Shown piece by piece: positions 43,519 to 56,592 of a stretch of DNA of 64,000 bases. The stretch lies in contig NC_066854.1 in the NCBI RefSeq assembly GCF_001640805.2, forward strand, positions 12,432,644-12,496,643. The letters are read 5' to 3'. The notes beneath the pieces were generated by a model. That model was not told the DNA's origin. It saw only the letters and a list, made by a program, of their open reading frames with translations, and searched no databases. This stretch comes from Lates calcarifer (Eukaryota; Chordata; Actinopteri; Centropomidae). Position 1 is the stretch's first letter. Every line of letters begins with the position of its first letter. A program made the position numbers and the translations under genes.

Positions 43519-46500
43519 CTACACCCCATGTCTGGTTCCCCTTGTCTTTTCTCTTCTTTTCTGGAAAAAAGACAAAGATAAAGACAATTACTCACAATAA
43601 TCATTCACAAATATCAGTTTGTATTTGAACAAGACATTCAAATGAGTGAAAGAGTGTCAGCATCCGTATGAATTTCTTGTGCATCCTGATGGAGGTTGGG
43701 GGCACAGAGTCAGAGTGGACCATGTTCAAAGCCTCCATTGCAGAGGCAGAAGTTTACATTATATTTACAGACAGACAGGATCTGTCTGTAAATATGCAGC
43801 TGTTGTGAGGAGAGTATCTGGTTTGGGAGACAGAATTGTGACTGCTATTTGCAGATGATGTGGTTCTGTTGGCTTCATTGGACTAAGACATTCAATGCAC
43901 ACTGGGGTGGTGTGCAGCTGAGTGCAAAGCAGGCATAAGAGTCAGCACCTCCATGGTGGATTGTACATTGTATGTGCTGTTAACTCTTTGCTAAGATATG
44001 AAAAGATTAAAAATTACTGCTAAAAAGTTTGCTCCTCTCCCTGAACTTGTCAGTCTAACCTTTAGTTTTTGTCTTGGTTTTCCACCGCAGGGTTTGGAGA
44101 CAGAAATAGTCTGTTGACACTCTGCATTGTACAGAACCTTCTTCAATGTTCCTGTTCTTGTCCTTGAGCCAGAGCTTGGGTCACACTCTCCCCAACTACC
44201 AAACCGATACTTACAGTCCGCTAAAAGAGAGAGAAAGACACAGACGGACACAAGGTACTTGAACACATGCAGTACAGATTCCATGCATTCATTCAGGTGT
44301 CATTTCGGCATGGTCCAGTTCAAATAGGTAACTAATGGATGCCTAAGTATGCTGGCCATGCCAAAGTACAGTAGAATACTGTGACGTTCCAAAACCGTAA
44401 AATAGCTTGCAAAACAGCTTGCTGGTGCTATGATATGATTATTACCATAACTGTGTCATATTTAAGCAATGCTTTAATGTAATTATACAGTTCATAATAT
44501 GTTTGAATTAACTATTTATAATGATTATTGAATGTTTTGGGGGTTTATTATATATTTTTTCTTTTCAAATAACATAATATCGGTAAAATAATTATTAAAT
44601 ATGTGAACAATTTTAACACATTTCTATATAGTACAATGATGTAATTCTATGGTTAAACATTGAAAAAAAAAACAACTGTAAAAATACAGCTATTGTGCTA
44701 TGGATATCATTTACAGTTTTGCCCTGTGTTTTTAATGAATGGCATGTAAATTCACACTTATGTGATTTTACTAAATATTAAATGTTATTTGTTATTGAAT
44801 ATTTTAAAACATCCTGTTTTTACAGGGATGGTTTCATTGTTATTTATCAAGCCGTACTCATTGTGTGCTTAAAAACAACTGAACTCTCTGCAGTCACATC
44901 TAATGTATCTCAGGTCCATCTCTCCTTTGTATGGTACCTCTAGATAATATTGTTAGGGGGTTATCATCAACAAGATGTAGTTAGACTACATAAGCTAATC
45001 CAACCTAATGAATCTATCTCTTTTCTCTGTTTGATACTCTTACAAATCCTAATGCTTACCATTCTAACTTTTCAGAAGTAAGCACAGGTAAAACTAAAAC
45101 CTATGTTTAACAGCTAAACACAGACTCAGAGAGATGTTTCTCTGAATCTTGATGATTTTCTCAGAATGCATTTGGTGAAAGTACTGGTGTCATATTTGAC
45201 CCATTGTCGTCATTTGAATCTCACACTAAGTCTGCCATCAGGACAGCTTTTCAGCACCTTAATAGCATAGACAGCATACAATTGCTTTCTTCTTTAAAAC
45301 TTCTGACACCCTGGGGTCTCTAGCACTTGATTGTCCCTAGTTTTGGAGCACTTTTCCCACTTACTCCAGAACACCTCCATCTGTAGAGACCATAAAGGCC
45401 AGACTCAAAATCCACCTGTACTCTCTCTGTCCTACAACGTAAAACCTGCAACTTATTTTCATTTCAATAAATAATCAGTTTTACTCAATACTTAGTTTTG
45501 TTGGAACATTTTAAAATTTTCTTTTTTAGAGTGTGTTAGGACACTTTCATGTGATATGATTTCATATGATCGAGCTAAATTTAAGGCTGTGTAGTATTCT
45601 GTGTTAATGATAACTAAGTCAAAGAGAGGGCTAACCTACAGGGCTAACCTACATTATAAACCACTGAGCACAGTGATTTAAAAAAATAGTTAATTTCTTC
45701 AGTAGTATCAGAAGTATCAGAAAACACACCATAAACTAGATCATTAGCATTTAGGGCAGAATCAATTAGAGAATCTTTGTTGACAGGCATAAATTGTATC
45801 ATGATAGCTTCACAGTGGTATCTATGCAGGGCTGCTGCATTGAGTTGCATCATGTTATAGTTGCTTGTGATGTTGTTTTCACCACCTTTGTATTCAGTGG
45901 AATCAGTCAGTGTCAGCAAGTTTATATCCAATGTATTAATTCTAGCTGCAGATTAATTTACAGTGAATTACATACAATTCAATTTGTAAATATTATAATA
46001 GACCGTCTCCATATGAAATGTGCCTTGAGATAACTTCTGTTGTGATTCGGCGCTCTGTAAATCAAATTGAATTGAAGTGAATTGAGTTAGCTTTCCCTCA
46101 TTTTACCTGCACTGTATCCTTCCATCAAATCTCTGGCTTCATAGTCCAGTCTCCCTCCCTACCTCTCCCTCTGTGTACGTGTGTGTGTGTGTATGTGTGT
46201 GTGTGTGTGTGGTGGAACTTCCATCGCTGTAAGACTGATTCCATAATCGTGTTAAAGTCTTCATTACCATTTAGTGTCAAAGAATATATGAGACCTTTGC
46301 AGATGTTTGAGTCCTGTGAATTGTTTGTGTTAAGTGCAGACTCCGATAAAGTATTTAAATTGTGTGGGTGTGTGGTACCTCCAAAGTCTTTTTTCCAGTT
46401 GCAAGGTACTTTACATTTCATCTTCTTGGTCTGCTGGTCACATGACCCCTCTCTAAGTCCTGCTCCACAGTCTCCGTTGCTAGGCACACAGTTGCCATAG

Positions 46501-46923
46501 CGCCAGTCAGTGCATTCTGACCCATACTGGGAGGGTTTGTTTCTCTCTGAAGACAGAATAAAGACTATTAACTAGTTATTTTAGACATGCATAGTTTCAG
46601 TATCATTCCAGCACATTGTCCAGTTTAACCAGTCTGCTGCTGACTGCTGATCACTGGGAACTGCATGTATGAACAAAGCATATTAAAGCAATTCATTCAC
46701 TTTATTGTATTTAATCTCATTTCACTTGTGACTCCTATTAGCTGGTGGTGTAGCAGTGTAAGGAAATGAATGCATCAACCTCCACTGTGCCACCAGAGTT
46801 TGTCATATAATTTGTTAGAACAAGAAAGAGGCAGGATAGTACCTTACCTTTTTTATTTTTCCCTCCAACGACAGTTTTGATGGTGAGGAGACTGACTACC
46901 AGCAGCAGCAGGACAGCCCTCAT
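43519..46923 (-). CDS. mdk: Midkine, secreted heparin-binding growth factor
   Basis: Extracellular heparin-binding cytokine of the midkine/pleiotrophin family. Four coding exons on the minus strand: 46923-46848, 46546-46379, 44220-44060 and 43560-43519, joined by GT-AG introns in phases 1, 1 and 0, giving 148 residues (human midkine 143). The ATG at 46923 follows an acceptor by one base, so a non-coding 5' exon exists upstream. Seen in order: signal peptide ([20 protein letters not shown]), short basic stretch KNKKERNK, N-domain with [24 protein letters not shown] and [14 protein letters not shown]-domain with [26 protein letters not shown] and SVSKPC. All ten cysteines are present. Midkine rather than pleiotrophin is indicated by the short REGSC segment and the position tail-to-tail with chrm4. 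The basic tail after the last cysteine ends [13 protein letters not shown], without the usual KGK repeats. Teleosts have mdka and mdkb; which this is was not resolved. Confidence 0.92.
43640..43980 (+). mobile_element. LINE reverse-transcriptase fragment antisense to mdk
   Basis: The plus strand at 43850-43960 reads, across frames, [12 protein letters not shown] (reverse-transcriptase catalytic box) and then [16 protein letters not shown], the same family as the fragment at the left edge. Just before it, 43690-43760 (gtcagagtggaccatgttca) resembles the linker of that LINE. It is decayed and lies in the third mdk intron. Confidence 0.7.
45175..45450 (+). mobile_element. LINE 3' coding remnant in mdk intron 2
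   Basis: The plus strand at about 45185-45280 translates to [20 protein letters not shown] followed by AFQHLNSI, and 45370-45440 gives [16 protein letters not shown]. Both are typical of the C-terminal end of L2-like LINE reverse-transcriptase proteins. Frames are broken. Confidence 0.65.
46040..46088 (+). repeat. LINE/SINE 3' tail
   Basis: gattcggcgctctgtaaatc followed by aaattgaattgaag matches the 3' tail type of L2-like LINEs and of SINEs that borrow it (ggcgctatataaataaaattgaattgaa). It may be the end of the element whose coding remnant lies at 45175-45450. Confidence 0.55.
46179..46212. repeat. (GT)n microsatellite in mdk intron 2
   Basis: About sixteen GT units with one interruption (gtat), about 170 bp inside the intron from the second coding exon's donor. 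Confidence 0.9.
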
Positions 46924-46924
46924 C

Positions 46925-49900
46925 CTGTAGAAACATACAGCAGTGGGAGGATCACCATTAAAAAGGTTCACACACATCACAACTAGTATACCATTAGATT
47001 TGACCCTCAACCCAAGGTTAGTTCATCATTATCCGTTCCGCTCACCACCGCCATCAGAGCTCATAACAACCCCACAGGGGAATTCTGAACACTGGTCATT
47101 TCTATATCTTTATAAATTGGCTTCAGAAAAGTCTGAAATGAAAATGTCACATTTACAGTACACACACTGCACACATCAGCCACTGGTTATTTTCATATAT
47201 TGCAGACTTATATTGCTGAGGTGCCTAATGTGAGTAAAGTTGATAACATTTTTCACTTTTCCAGTCAGTGGACAAAAACTGAGGTCCAGTTAGTAGTCGC
47301 TTCCATGCTCCATGTTCCATGATTTCTATATGATAGACTCATGAACAGAGGCGTTAACCAGCTCCTGTGATTCCTGTAAGCCTTTAGCTGTTACTCTGGG
47401 AGTCTTTTTACCTCCCTGAGCATTCTGTGTTGTGCTTTTGGAGTCAGCTTAACTGGGGAGAGCAGCCACAGAACTGAATTCCATTTACGGTTTGTCTAAT
47501 TGTGAACTGATGAGCTTCATGCAAATCAACAGCTCTTTATCATAAGTCTTTTGAGATCTCTTTTGTTGAAGGCATCGCATCAGCAGATGCTTCTTGTGTA
47601 TTCAACATGGTCTAGTACAACAACCCTTGATCTTTGGCTGTGCTAGCTCCTTTAAACCAACCTGTGTCAGGGCCCTACACATCATCAGCACCCGACTCTG
47701 TTCATAGGCAGACATTTATGCTCCACATATTAAACAAGTCCATGATCAGCCGTAAGCACAGCATGAAAAAGTGCTCAAGTAGGCAGATCAGAGATTTAAA
47801 TGTGTTTTTAGAAGTGACGCTGCATTGTTAACATCCATCTACAAAACAAACAGATACTGCAGGTACAGCCACCAGCAGTGAGCGGCTAACAAACTAATGC
47901 AGCTATAAAAATGTAGCTCACTCCTGTAGGTTTCTGGAATCGTTCTTGTAATTCTTGCTGCATACATTTCTCGAAATGATTCCGCACTTAGACGTGAGAT
48001 AAAAAGACGAGCAGATGGATGCCTTTAAGCAAGCAGACATTTTTCAATCCATAAAACTCTTTTATCTCCAAGCTTTCCAAAACACATCATTAACTAACAA
48101 CGGCTTCCCCTCGCTAGCCAGCACATCAGACATGTACTGTATCACCCTGACGCCTCAGGGCTGAGGTGATCTGATCTACAACGTGAACCAGTTGTTTGTT
48201 CTTTTTTTAATGAGTGAGTAAACCCATAACCCAGTAATAAACCCATATTGAAACTATTTTATTAGATGGAGAGCTTTATCAATTAGCAAACAATTAACAA
48301 AAAAGTCGAGTATGAACCGTTAAGCTTGATGCACAGTGAAATGTGGCAATCTGTTTTAACAGTATACACAACCTCTTCAAAATTCAAATATATTTCCGTA
48401 TAACGTCAGTGTTCTTATGAACAGCTAAGACAAAACATTTGACTTTTTTTCCCACAATTTCTCTTCTTAACTCAGTAATATACATTGCAAGCAAAACTGG
48501 TAGAGCATGGTGAAATGGATGTTTCACACACCAACCGGGCTGCAATTATGCACTGCTGCTCTAATAGCCTGTCCAGGGAATGGAGTTGAAAAGCACCGCA
48601 GCAGCATCCCATGAGTAAACCACTCCAAGCTTTTCCAGGATCAACTGAAGTAGCAGCAAGGGGAAAAAAAATTATTTATGGCAATAAAGCTTAAATCATC
48701 ATCAAAACCTTGATCAACCAGAGCATTATTTATGTTTTAATGTTTAATCGGATGCTGAAAAGAAAAGAAGGATTATTAAAAATGATGTCGCTGATTAAAA
48801 TACAGTGAAACAACTGGCATATGATGAGACAAAATGAGGTAGAGGATTATCTTTAAGGTTGTGTTTTTTGCGACCATTTTCAAATTTTGTATTTATTTTA
48901 TTAATCATCTTGGTAAAAACATGACATATAGCATAAAAATGACCACTCAGCTTTTTTGTTTTCACAGCCAGAGACAACAAACTCCTATTAATACTAACAA
49001 GAGTGAAGGTCAGAGGTCACCATTGTTGATTCCAGTCAATGTTGAGGAACCATAGGCATTGACATTAAATGCTAACGACTGCCGCACGATAGTGTAGGTT
49101 AGCACTGTTGCTTCACAGCAAGACATACTGTCAAATAGATTCTGTTACAGTAAATATATTTGACAGTGCAGTCATGAAGCAAGTGTTAAGTGATGGGTAA
49201 TGCACATGTGTCAGAATAGGAGGTGCAGAGTAGCAAGGTATGAATATACAGAGCCAGTAAATCTGATGATGCTGCTTTAGATGTATTTGCGTTGAGCTTT
49301 ATTTTATCTGGATAAAATCATTCTCATTGCTGCTTGCTATGCTACTGACCAATTAAGTTTATTTTAACCAGCCAAAACACACAGGAAGTGATGTGTGCAT
49401 GTGTATCATTTTAATATTATATAGTCGATTAATGAAGTACAATAACATGTTGGAAAAGCCAACACCAGCACAAACAGGATTATGTACAGTCACAGCGAAA
49501 ACAACAAGATGCAGATATATGCCGTTCAACCACCGTGAAAGAGTGAGTGAGTCATGGCCAGTGACAGTTTGATGGAGAGGGAAAGACTGCTAGGAAGACA
49601 GACAGCTCGACTCTTCATGTCATCAGTATTTCAGGGACACATGCACTTTCTAAGTGTTTGTGTCCACCTGATGAATGCAGGTTTCACTCTTGTTTAGCTC
49701 TAGTTTTTGGTCTCCACCAGCTCCTGAGGAAAATGTCTTTTGCTGCTAAAGCATTTTCACCAGCCAGTCTCTAAGTGTCTGTCTGCTGTCTGCTGCTGAG
49801 CAGGGATTTTCTCTGAAAACAGCTGTCTGCTGCAGATCTGTTTTACTAGGTCACATCATCCTCTGGCACCCAGAAATTATTCTATACTAAACCACAGTAG

Positions 49901-51885
49901 AGAATATGTTTTGTAGGAAATGTAATTGGTGGCTGGATTATGTTCCAAGGCAATGTATGCTTTGAATGAATGAAGCGCCACAGTTATTAATGGCAACAGA
50001 GTTTGTATTCAGTCCTATCTCTGGTTAGGTTTAGGTGAAAAAAGAACTTTAATTAAGGTTAGGGAAAGATGATGTTTTTGGTAAATGTAAATAAGTTGTG
50101 TCTGAAGTCATTGTATTAAACCAGACTACATCTTTCTCTGAGCACTGAACCATGAGCTGTGAGTGTTTAAACATAACCAGAAAAAGGGTCACTAATGCTA
50201 TAGCCACTAGAAATGGATATTGTACTGCAAGATTGGGTATTTGGCAGAAACAAGTATGATGTCTCATACGTTCAATATCAATGTAATTATGACTTGCAAT
50301 TAAGAACATCTCCTCAGTATGTTAGTAGAAATGTAATCGTTGCAGTGTTTTGTACAAAATGTATTTGCTGTTGCAGTTTAATCATATAGAAATGTAATTT
50401 TTAGAAGACAATGTTTCTTCTGGATAGCTGAAATACAAAAAAAATCTGATAACTGTAGACCCCAGTATTCCCTAGAACAGCAATGACTCTGTGGGTTCAC
50501 AGATTCACGCATTAGAAGGGATTGCATAACAGGTTTAACTCTGAAAATATGGTGTGATTTCTATTCTATGTCTGTCTGCTGGCAAGTAGCCTACACTAGA
50601 CAAGACATTCTACGGATAAACTCTCTGTGGAGTTGAACAGAATTCTCTCTGGTTTCATCAGTAAAAGTGACTCTGTTCACATTGGACAGAGTCAACGCAC
50701 TGAATGTTTAAAGCCTGATAAACCCATTTTCTCAATCAGCTTCTTACTGCGAGTGATAGGACCACATATAGAGGTGACATTTTCTGCCAAAGTTATTTTT
50801 GGGTATTTCGCATGAGATATTGTATATTTGTCTTTTTCTCTGAGCTCTTGTACTGGTTTGAAGTAGGAGGTCAATTGTAAAAAGTGCATACATGATTTTG
50901 CTACATTTGCTTTGGAATCTGATGATACTTTCTGACTTCTTTGCTAATGTTACCTACATTGTCAATCAAATGAAAAAAAAAAACATATTACTGATGTATT
51001 GCTAACCTAGCAGCAGAGTTTCTTGGTAATAAATACTGAACACATCAAATAAATACTTGCGATTACGTGCTTTTTTAGGTCTTTAATGCCAGCCACTTTG
51101 GATATAGTCCCAGGGTAAAATAAATAATAAATAAATAATAATAATGATAGCTGATTTTAAAGATGTGACATTTCTGTCTGTGTATTAAACCACTGTAGTC
51201 ACTGTGGGAATGTGAAATACTGGAGCTACCCGAAAGAATATTCCTGGTCATCAGACAGAAAAACCCAACTCCCTTGAGTGACTTCTTCTCTCTGCTCTAA
51301 ATATCTCTGTCAGTGCCTAGAGGTCCATCTGCCATAAGACGCAACTGAAAAAAAAAAAAAACCAGTACAATCAGTCCTGAAACCACATTCTGACTTTCTT
51401 ACAAACATGAAAGCAGACAAAGAAAATATTTCTTTGGGGTCATGATGGTATGAGAAGTTATTTCCGGTGGAATAAGTGTGTCAGAGATAGAAAAGGAACA
51501 AATGCTTTCCTTCTTCCTGAGTGACTGTAGAGTTTTACTGTGACAGACATGGAGTCATCCCCAGAGAGATTACATTTTGATATAGCCAGTGGCAATTTAG
51601 TAGCCATTTACTCTGTCATTTGAAAATCAGTTCAGTTATATCCTTAAGATTTACTATAACTCAGGACAATCCATTTGGATTGAAAACAACGATAGTGGAA
51701 AATTAGCTGTGTTGTAGATTCTGAAGTAAACGGAAAGGATGCCAAGTAATATAAAAAAATATTATTGTTAATATCTCTGGATTTTTATTACGATTAGAAC
51801 AGTTTATAACCATAAAAGTGGTCTCATCTTTATTTGATGACAAAATAAAAGATAATACATTATATTCTTTTATTGTATTGTATAA
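46925..51885. other. Region upstream of mdk, no further gene recognised
   Basis: The non-coding first exon(s) and promoter of mdk should lie here but were not identified. A scrap at 49080-49125 (gtgtaggttagcactgttgc, ttcacagcaagac) matches the start of the dispersed repeat also seen at 20391-20551. No coding exon was recognised. Confidence 0.45.
49080..49125 (+). repeat. Scrap of a teleost interspersed repeat
   Basis: Resembles the consensus phrase ggttagcactgttgcctcac plus agcaagaagg. Only about 45 bp is left. Confidence 0.5.
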
Positions 51886-51889
51886 GTAT

Positions 51890-52700
51890 GCCAGCAACCC
51901 TCAACCCAGATGGAGCAATCCACCATTTTTCAGTTGAGAACCATCGCCTCAGGCTCAAAGGTTCTGACTTCCATCCCAATTGCTTCACACTTGGCTGCAA
52001 ACTACCCCAGTGTGTGTTAAAGGTCATGGTCTGATGAAGCCAATAATATCATCTGCAAAGAGGAGAGGTGCAATTCCTCACCTAAACAGCACCTTGAGAT
52101 CCTGTTGATGGATGTCACAAACAGGATTAGGGAGAAGGGACAACCTTGGTGGAGTCCAACACCTACTGAAAACATGTGTGACTTTGTGCCAAGGATGTGA
52201 ACACAGCTCTGATTTTGGTTGTACAACAACTGGATGGCTTACATCAGCCGCCCTGGTATCCCATACTCCTGCAGTAATTTGTCAGACCCATCTTTCCAGC
52301 ACCCTGAAGTAAGCTTTCCCAGGGAGGCTGAGCAGCATGATATCCTGAAAGTTGGAGCACAACCTCCAGTCCCTCCTTTGAAAATAGGGATCAACCCTGG
52401 TCTGCCATTCCACAGGCACTGTCCCATGGCCTCCACATGACATTGAAGAGGCATGTCAACCAAGACAGCTCCACAATGTCCAGAGCCCCATCTCTGGGCA
52501 AATCTTACTCTCATCCAGTGCCTTGCCACCGGGAAGCTTCCTGACTACCTCAGGATATTAGTGAGACTTCCCCTGAGTCATTAGACTCTGTCTCCTTTAC
52601 TGAGGAGTCCTTTATTGGACCTCAAAGCAGTCTTTCCACTGCACAGTAATATCCCTAGTCCGGGTCAGCAGTTCCACTCCCTGGCTGAACACAGCGGACG
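51890..52700 (-). mobile_element. LINE reverse-transcriptase fragment, longest in the window
   Basis: On the minus strand, frames from about 52400 to 52017 read KLLQEYGIPGRLM, then LLYNQNQSCVHILGTKSHMF, SVGVGLHQGCP and LASSDHDL. This is the reverse-transcriptase palm with the RQGCPLSP-type box. The catalytic FADD position is lost (SSLQMILLASSDHDL). It continues to the left as gcttcacacttggctgcaaa, the FAAECE-equivalent. Frameshifts occur throughout. Same family as the copies at 1-300, 43640-43980 and 53530-53800. Confidence 0.85.
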
Positions 52701-52757
52701 TTGTCGTCATGTAGAACTAGGATTACAACAAGTAAATGTGATTCTAACTAAACACAG

Positions 52758-52799
52758 ACACGCATGCGCGTGTGCACATACACATACACATACACACAC
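52758..52799. repeat. 42-bp strictly alternating purine-pyrimidine tract
   Basis: Runs acacgcatgcgcgtgtgcac then ataca/caca units without a break in purine-pyrimidine alternation, including the CG-rich core cgcatgcgcg. Confidence 0.85.
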
Positions 52800-53529
52800 C
52801 TCATAATAAAAGGGTGACAGAATGAATTTCTTTGAAATGTTCTTTTTTTTTTATCTGAAAACCTGTGCTTTAATCTGTGCTTTAAAAAAGACCATTTTGC
52901 TCCCCAGCCACCCAAGTTTGGAGTTTGGATTCTGTCCAATTTATTAGAAGTGAGGGAGGTTGGGGATGAAGGCTTGGTCTTGAGAGCTGGCAAAAGTGTG
53001 TTTGTGTGTGTGTATTGCTGTTGACTCTGTAATTAGGGATTTTGAAAAGCAGCAGAGCGGAAATGACTTTTTATTGGTCCTTGTATGACCTACTAACTAT
53101 ACAGACAGACAGACTGGAGAGACAGAGGAAGGAGTGGAGACAGATATTTAGAAAGAGAGTGCACACACACACACATCTCAGGGTCATCTGTAAGTAATAC
53201 CCTGTTTACACAGGACATGTTTCAGGCATGTCATTACAGTCGTTAATCTAACATCGCTTCACACACAAAATCAAAGTATCCTTTGACTCACAGTATGCAC
53301 TGCAGTGTGTTATATATATGTTAGCAGTACAGATCTGGTTAAGACTGTATCTGCAGCTGCCACTGCCTGTAATGAAAAGGTGTAAGAGATAATTCACCAT
53401 GAGCTTATTCCACTTCTTTACATTCACCAGCAATCACTGTATAAATACTGTTCATATCCATATTCATATTGTCACACCCAGGGCTGTCCACCTGTTTTTT
53501 TCCTTCAGTATATACCTGTGCCTTATCAG

Positions 53530-53800
53530 TGTTGCACTAATGTTGGGGACAGTGCCTATAGCCTTGTAGACTGGGGTGGTGGTGCCCATGTTTAAAAAGG
53601 GGGACTGGGGGGTGTGCTCCAGTTAGCCTCACTGGAAAAGCTTTATGCCAGGGTGCTGGGAAGAAGACGCTGTCTGATCCAACCACACTGATTTGACCTC
53701 AGATCCTGGAGGAGCAATGCAAATTCAGACCTGGGAATTTGGAACAGTAAACTCTATCCTTGCAAGATTACTGGAAGATCCCATGCTCCTCCACACAGGC
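53530..53800 (+). mobile_element. LINE fragment upstream of the reverse-transcriptase core
   Basis: Plus strand: gtggtggtgcccatgtttaa then aaagggggactgggg translates to VVVPMFKKGDWG, and gatcctggaggagcaatgca gives the ILEEQC box that follows YRGI/LL in these LINE reverse transcriptases. Broken by stops. Opposite orientation to the 51890-52700 fragment, so a separate insertion. Confidence 0.7.
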
Positions 53801-54521
53801 GCCATGAGTCAACCATGAGTCAACTCTTTCTGCAGGTGTTTCACATTAAAAGCATGTCAGGAAAGGCAGGGATCATGACAGGCTTTTAATGTGACATATC
53901 CATGTAAGGAATGTTGAGTTTCATTGGCTGTAATTTAACACAGTGAAAAAACAGCAACATTTAACTAAGTGGAGCGAATGAATTCATTGCTTTAAAAAAA
54001 GACACTCTGCAAAGAGCAGAGAGTGTGCACGGACTCTGTTGTCGATGATGATGATGGAATTAGTGCTGTGGAAACAGAGCTGGATTACTAACCGGGCAAA
54101 GAACCTGCCCCAGGGTCCTCCTAAGCCCCCTGGTTTACTGTGAGGCAAATTATATGGAGGAAATTTCACATTTTAAAATGTGATAAATCATACTTACAAC
54201 AACAGAGAATGTACTATATATAGTTATGGAAAATGTGAATAAAACCTAGAAATATTATGTATTAAATAACAACCTGGTTGTCTCTGAGGTGAGCATTTAC
54301 TTGAATGTAATGCATTCAATCCTACATATTCACTTTGGAGGCAGTAATTGTACAGTTACATTTTACTGAGCTTCACTGTCTTCTTCTCTGCTCATCTTTT
54401 AGTTGCTGGTCACCAGTCTGTTGTGTTGCCCAATATTTGAGCACAAAAGCTCGACTAATAATATGTAATTCTCTCAACCCTGCTCCCAGCTGCTGCCCTC
54501 TTTATCTCTCTTTCTCTCCTT

Positions 54522-54552
<31 letters not shown>

Positions 54553-56590
54553 GCATACACTGGAAATTTTCCAAACACAACACAACAAAGCTACTTGTGT
54601 CATCAGGAAGCAAAAACACACATTTCTAACATTTTTAATCAAACCAGTGCTACAGTAGCTTAACTGCTGTGTCTGCACACACACATTTCCCCAAATTTCC
54701 ATGCCTCTCTGCTACAGTATGACACACACACACAGCACATAAAGTGGTATAGAGTGTGTATAGAAGAGCTTTACTTGCAGTATTTCAAAATTGAGATGTG
54801 GGGAACAGGCTGGGATCTGGCACAGGAAATGGGACAATTACATAAAGACTAATAAAACCCAGTGGGCAGATGATAAGCACCAAACAAAAAGGGTTAGAGA
54901 AACAGCCAAAGTATGTAATCTGAAATGTGTGCTTGTAAAAGAAAATATTAACTTCATATTTAACACCTAATTCGGAATACACAGATAGAGAAAACACAAG
55001 GAATTATGAGTCAAATTTTCTCAGTGGAGACTGTAACAAAACCACAATTTATGGAATGTAACAACTTTGGGGAGTTATTAGGAAAAGTTTTTTTCTTTTT
55101 TAATATAATGGTTTTCCAAGGGTTAGTTCCATAAAATCACAATAAACCATACAGAGAAACCACACTTGTTTGTTGATAAATGTTCTTTTTCATTTCTAAG
55201 CAATTACAGTGCAGAGAATTGCATGTAAAGAATGAGCTGAAATGTAGAGAGCACTTACTTGTTTACCGCACACTTAGGTCAGGGGGAGAATCAGGGGAAA
55301 GGCTCTGTCTCTCTGGTTGTCTGTCTCTTGCTCATGCAGCTCCCTTAGCCCCCTGCTCCTGCCTCCCAAACCAGTCAATTCTGGTTGCATTAGCCCCATT
55401 CACACCCTGCCCACAAACACACAGTCACTATCAAACCACACATGCACACACAGGGACACACACACACTTCTTTCAGACAGAACTGACTAATGCAACCGCA
55501 AACTTTGGCTTCATGAGACAAAGCAGATGCAGGCCATCAAAGCTGAAGCTACAGCTCTTCACTCCATCTTTCTTTACACTGGTAAAATGCTCATTCAAAT
55601 CACATTTGCATGTGTTGCTTCTATAGATCCTCATCAGCAAGGAGAATCCCTTTTTAGCTTTGGTTGTTCATTTTGATCCTTGTGTATCTTGTCTTATGAA
55701 GCAAGGCTGAATCAATTCATGTATCTGCTTTCATCTTACACACATAATTTGGAATTGATCTACATCAACGGAGACTGAAAACAAAAAAAAAAAACAAGAT
55801 AGAAAAGAGAGAAAACAAGTGTTTGAAGCGATAATATTTCAGGCTTTGGTGATATTTAAACAGGCCAAGAGGCATGTGGTAGAGTTTCTTTAACTCAGAT
55901 AAAAAATACAAAATATCACTCTAAAGCTGTTGCATGGCTCACTAAAACCTAACGCAAAGGAAAAAGGCGACATGAGTTTAAAAAAAAACTTTCAACTATT
56001 AGATTTCAGTGTTCCAGAATATGTGTAAAAGTGGGTCTACAACAAGTTGTTGTTAGTGTAGATATTCTATGCAGCACAGGAGATAATATAGTTTGATTAA
56101 GCGTTGTAAATGAGCGTAAGAGCAGTTGGCAGTGTGTCATACTCCTGATCAAAGACACCAAAACAACCTCGGAACTAACGTTTTAATTATTCATGAGAAC
56201 TTAGCTTGTGCTTGTCAATGGGAAAATTAATAGAGATTTCACAGGAATGAATGCAGCAGCGTACTTCTTCTCTCACTTTTCTCACTGAAGCAGTATCTCA
56301 AACCAAGGCATGTCATTTTTGTGCATGATTCCACTAATGTCTGCATACTGTATCAAATCTGCATTCAGAAATCTGTGTCACAGTCAAAGTTAGATTATGC
56401 TCTATTGCTGTACATACTTATATGTATATTTGTCAGGCAAAGATCTGTTTGTAAAATGAAGACATATGGTAAAGGGATTCAGCAATGACCAGAATAAATT
56501 AGGGTGCATATACGGCTAGCAATGAATCAAATGGGCATGCAGCAACAGGTAATAGTGCCAAAAAAAGCCAAAACACCATCACCAATTACT
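53800..56590. other. Gene-free stretch with microsatellites
   Basis: Contains (CA)n at 54522-54549, shorter CA runs near 54722-54733 and 55445-55470, and otherwise AT-rich sequence. The 148-codon frame at 55180-55626 is rich in His/Thr from CA repeats, lacks motifs and is treated as chance. Confidence 0.5.
54522..54549. repeat. (CA)n microsatellite
   Basis: Fourteen uninterrupted CA units. Confidence 0.95.
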
Positions 56591-56592
56591 GT

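Noticed and set aside
46125..46500. Plus-strand frame 46183-46500
   Set aside because: It is antisense to the second midkine coding exon and begins in the GT microsatellite.
55180..55626. 148-codon plus-strand frame
   Set aside because: The long frame follows from CA-rich low-complexity sequence; there is no homology, signal or splice evidence.
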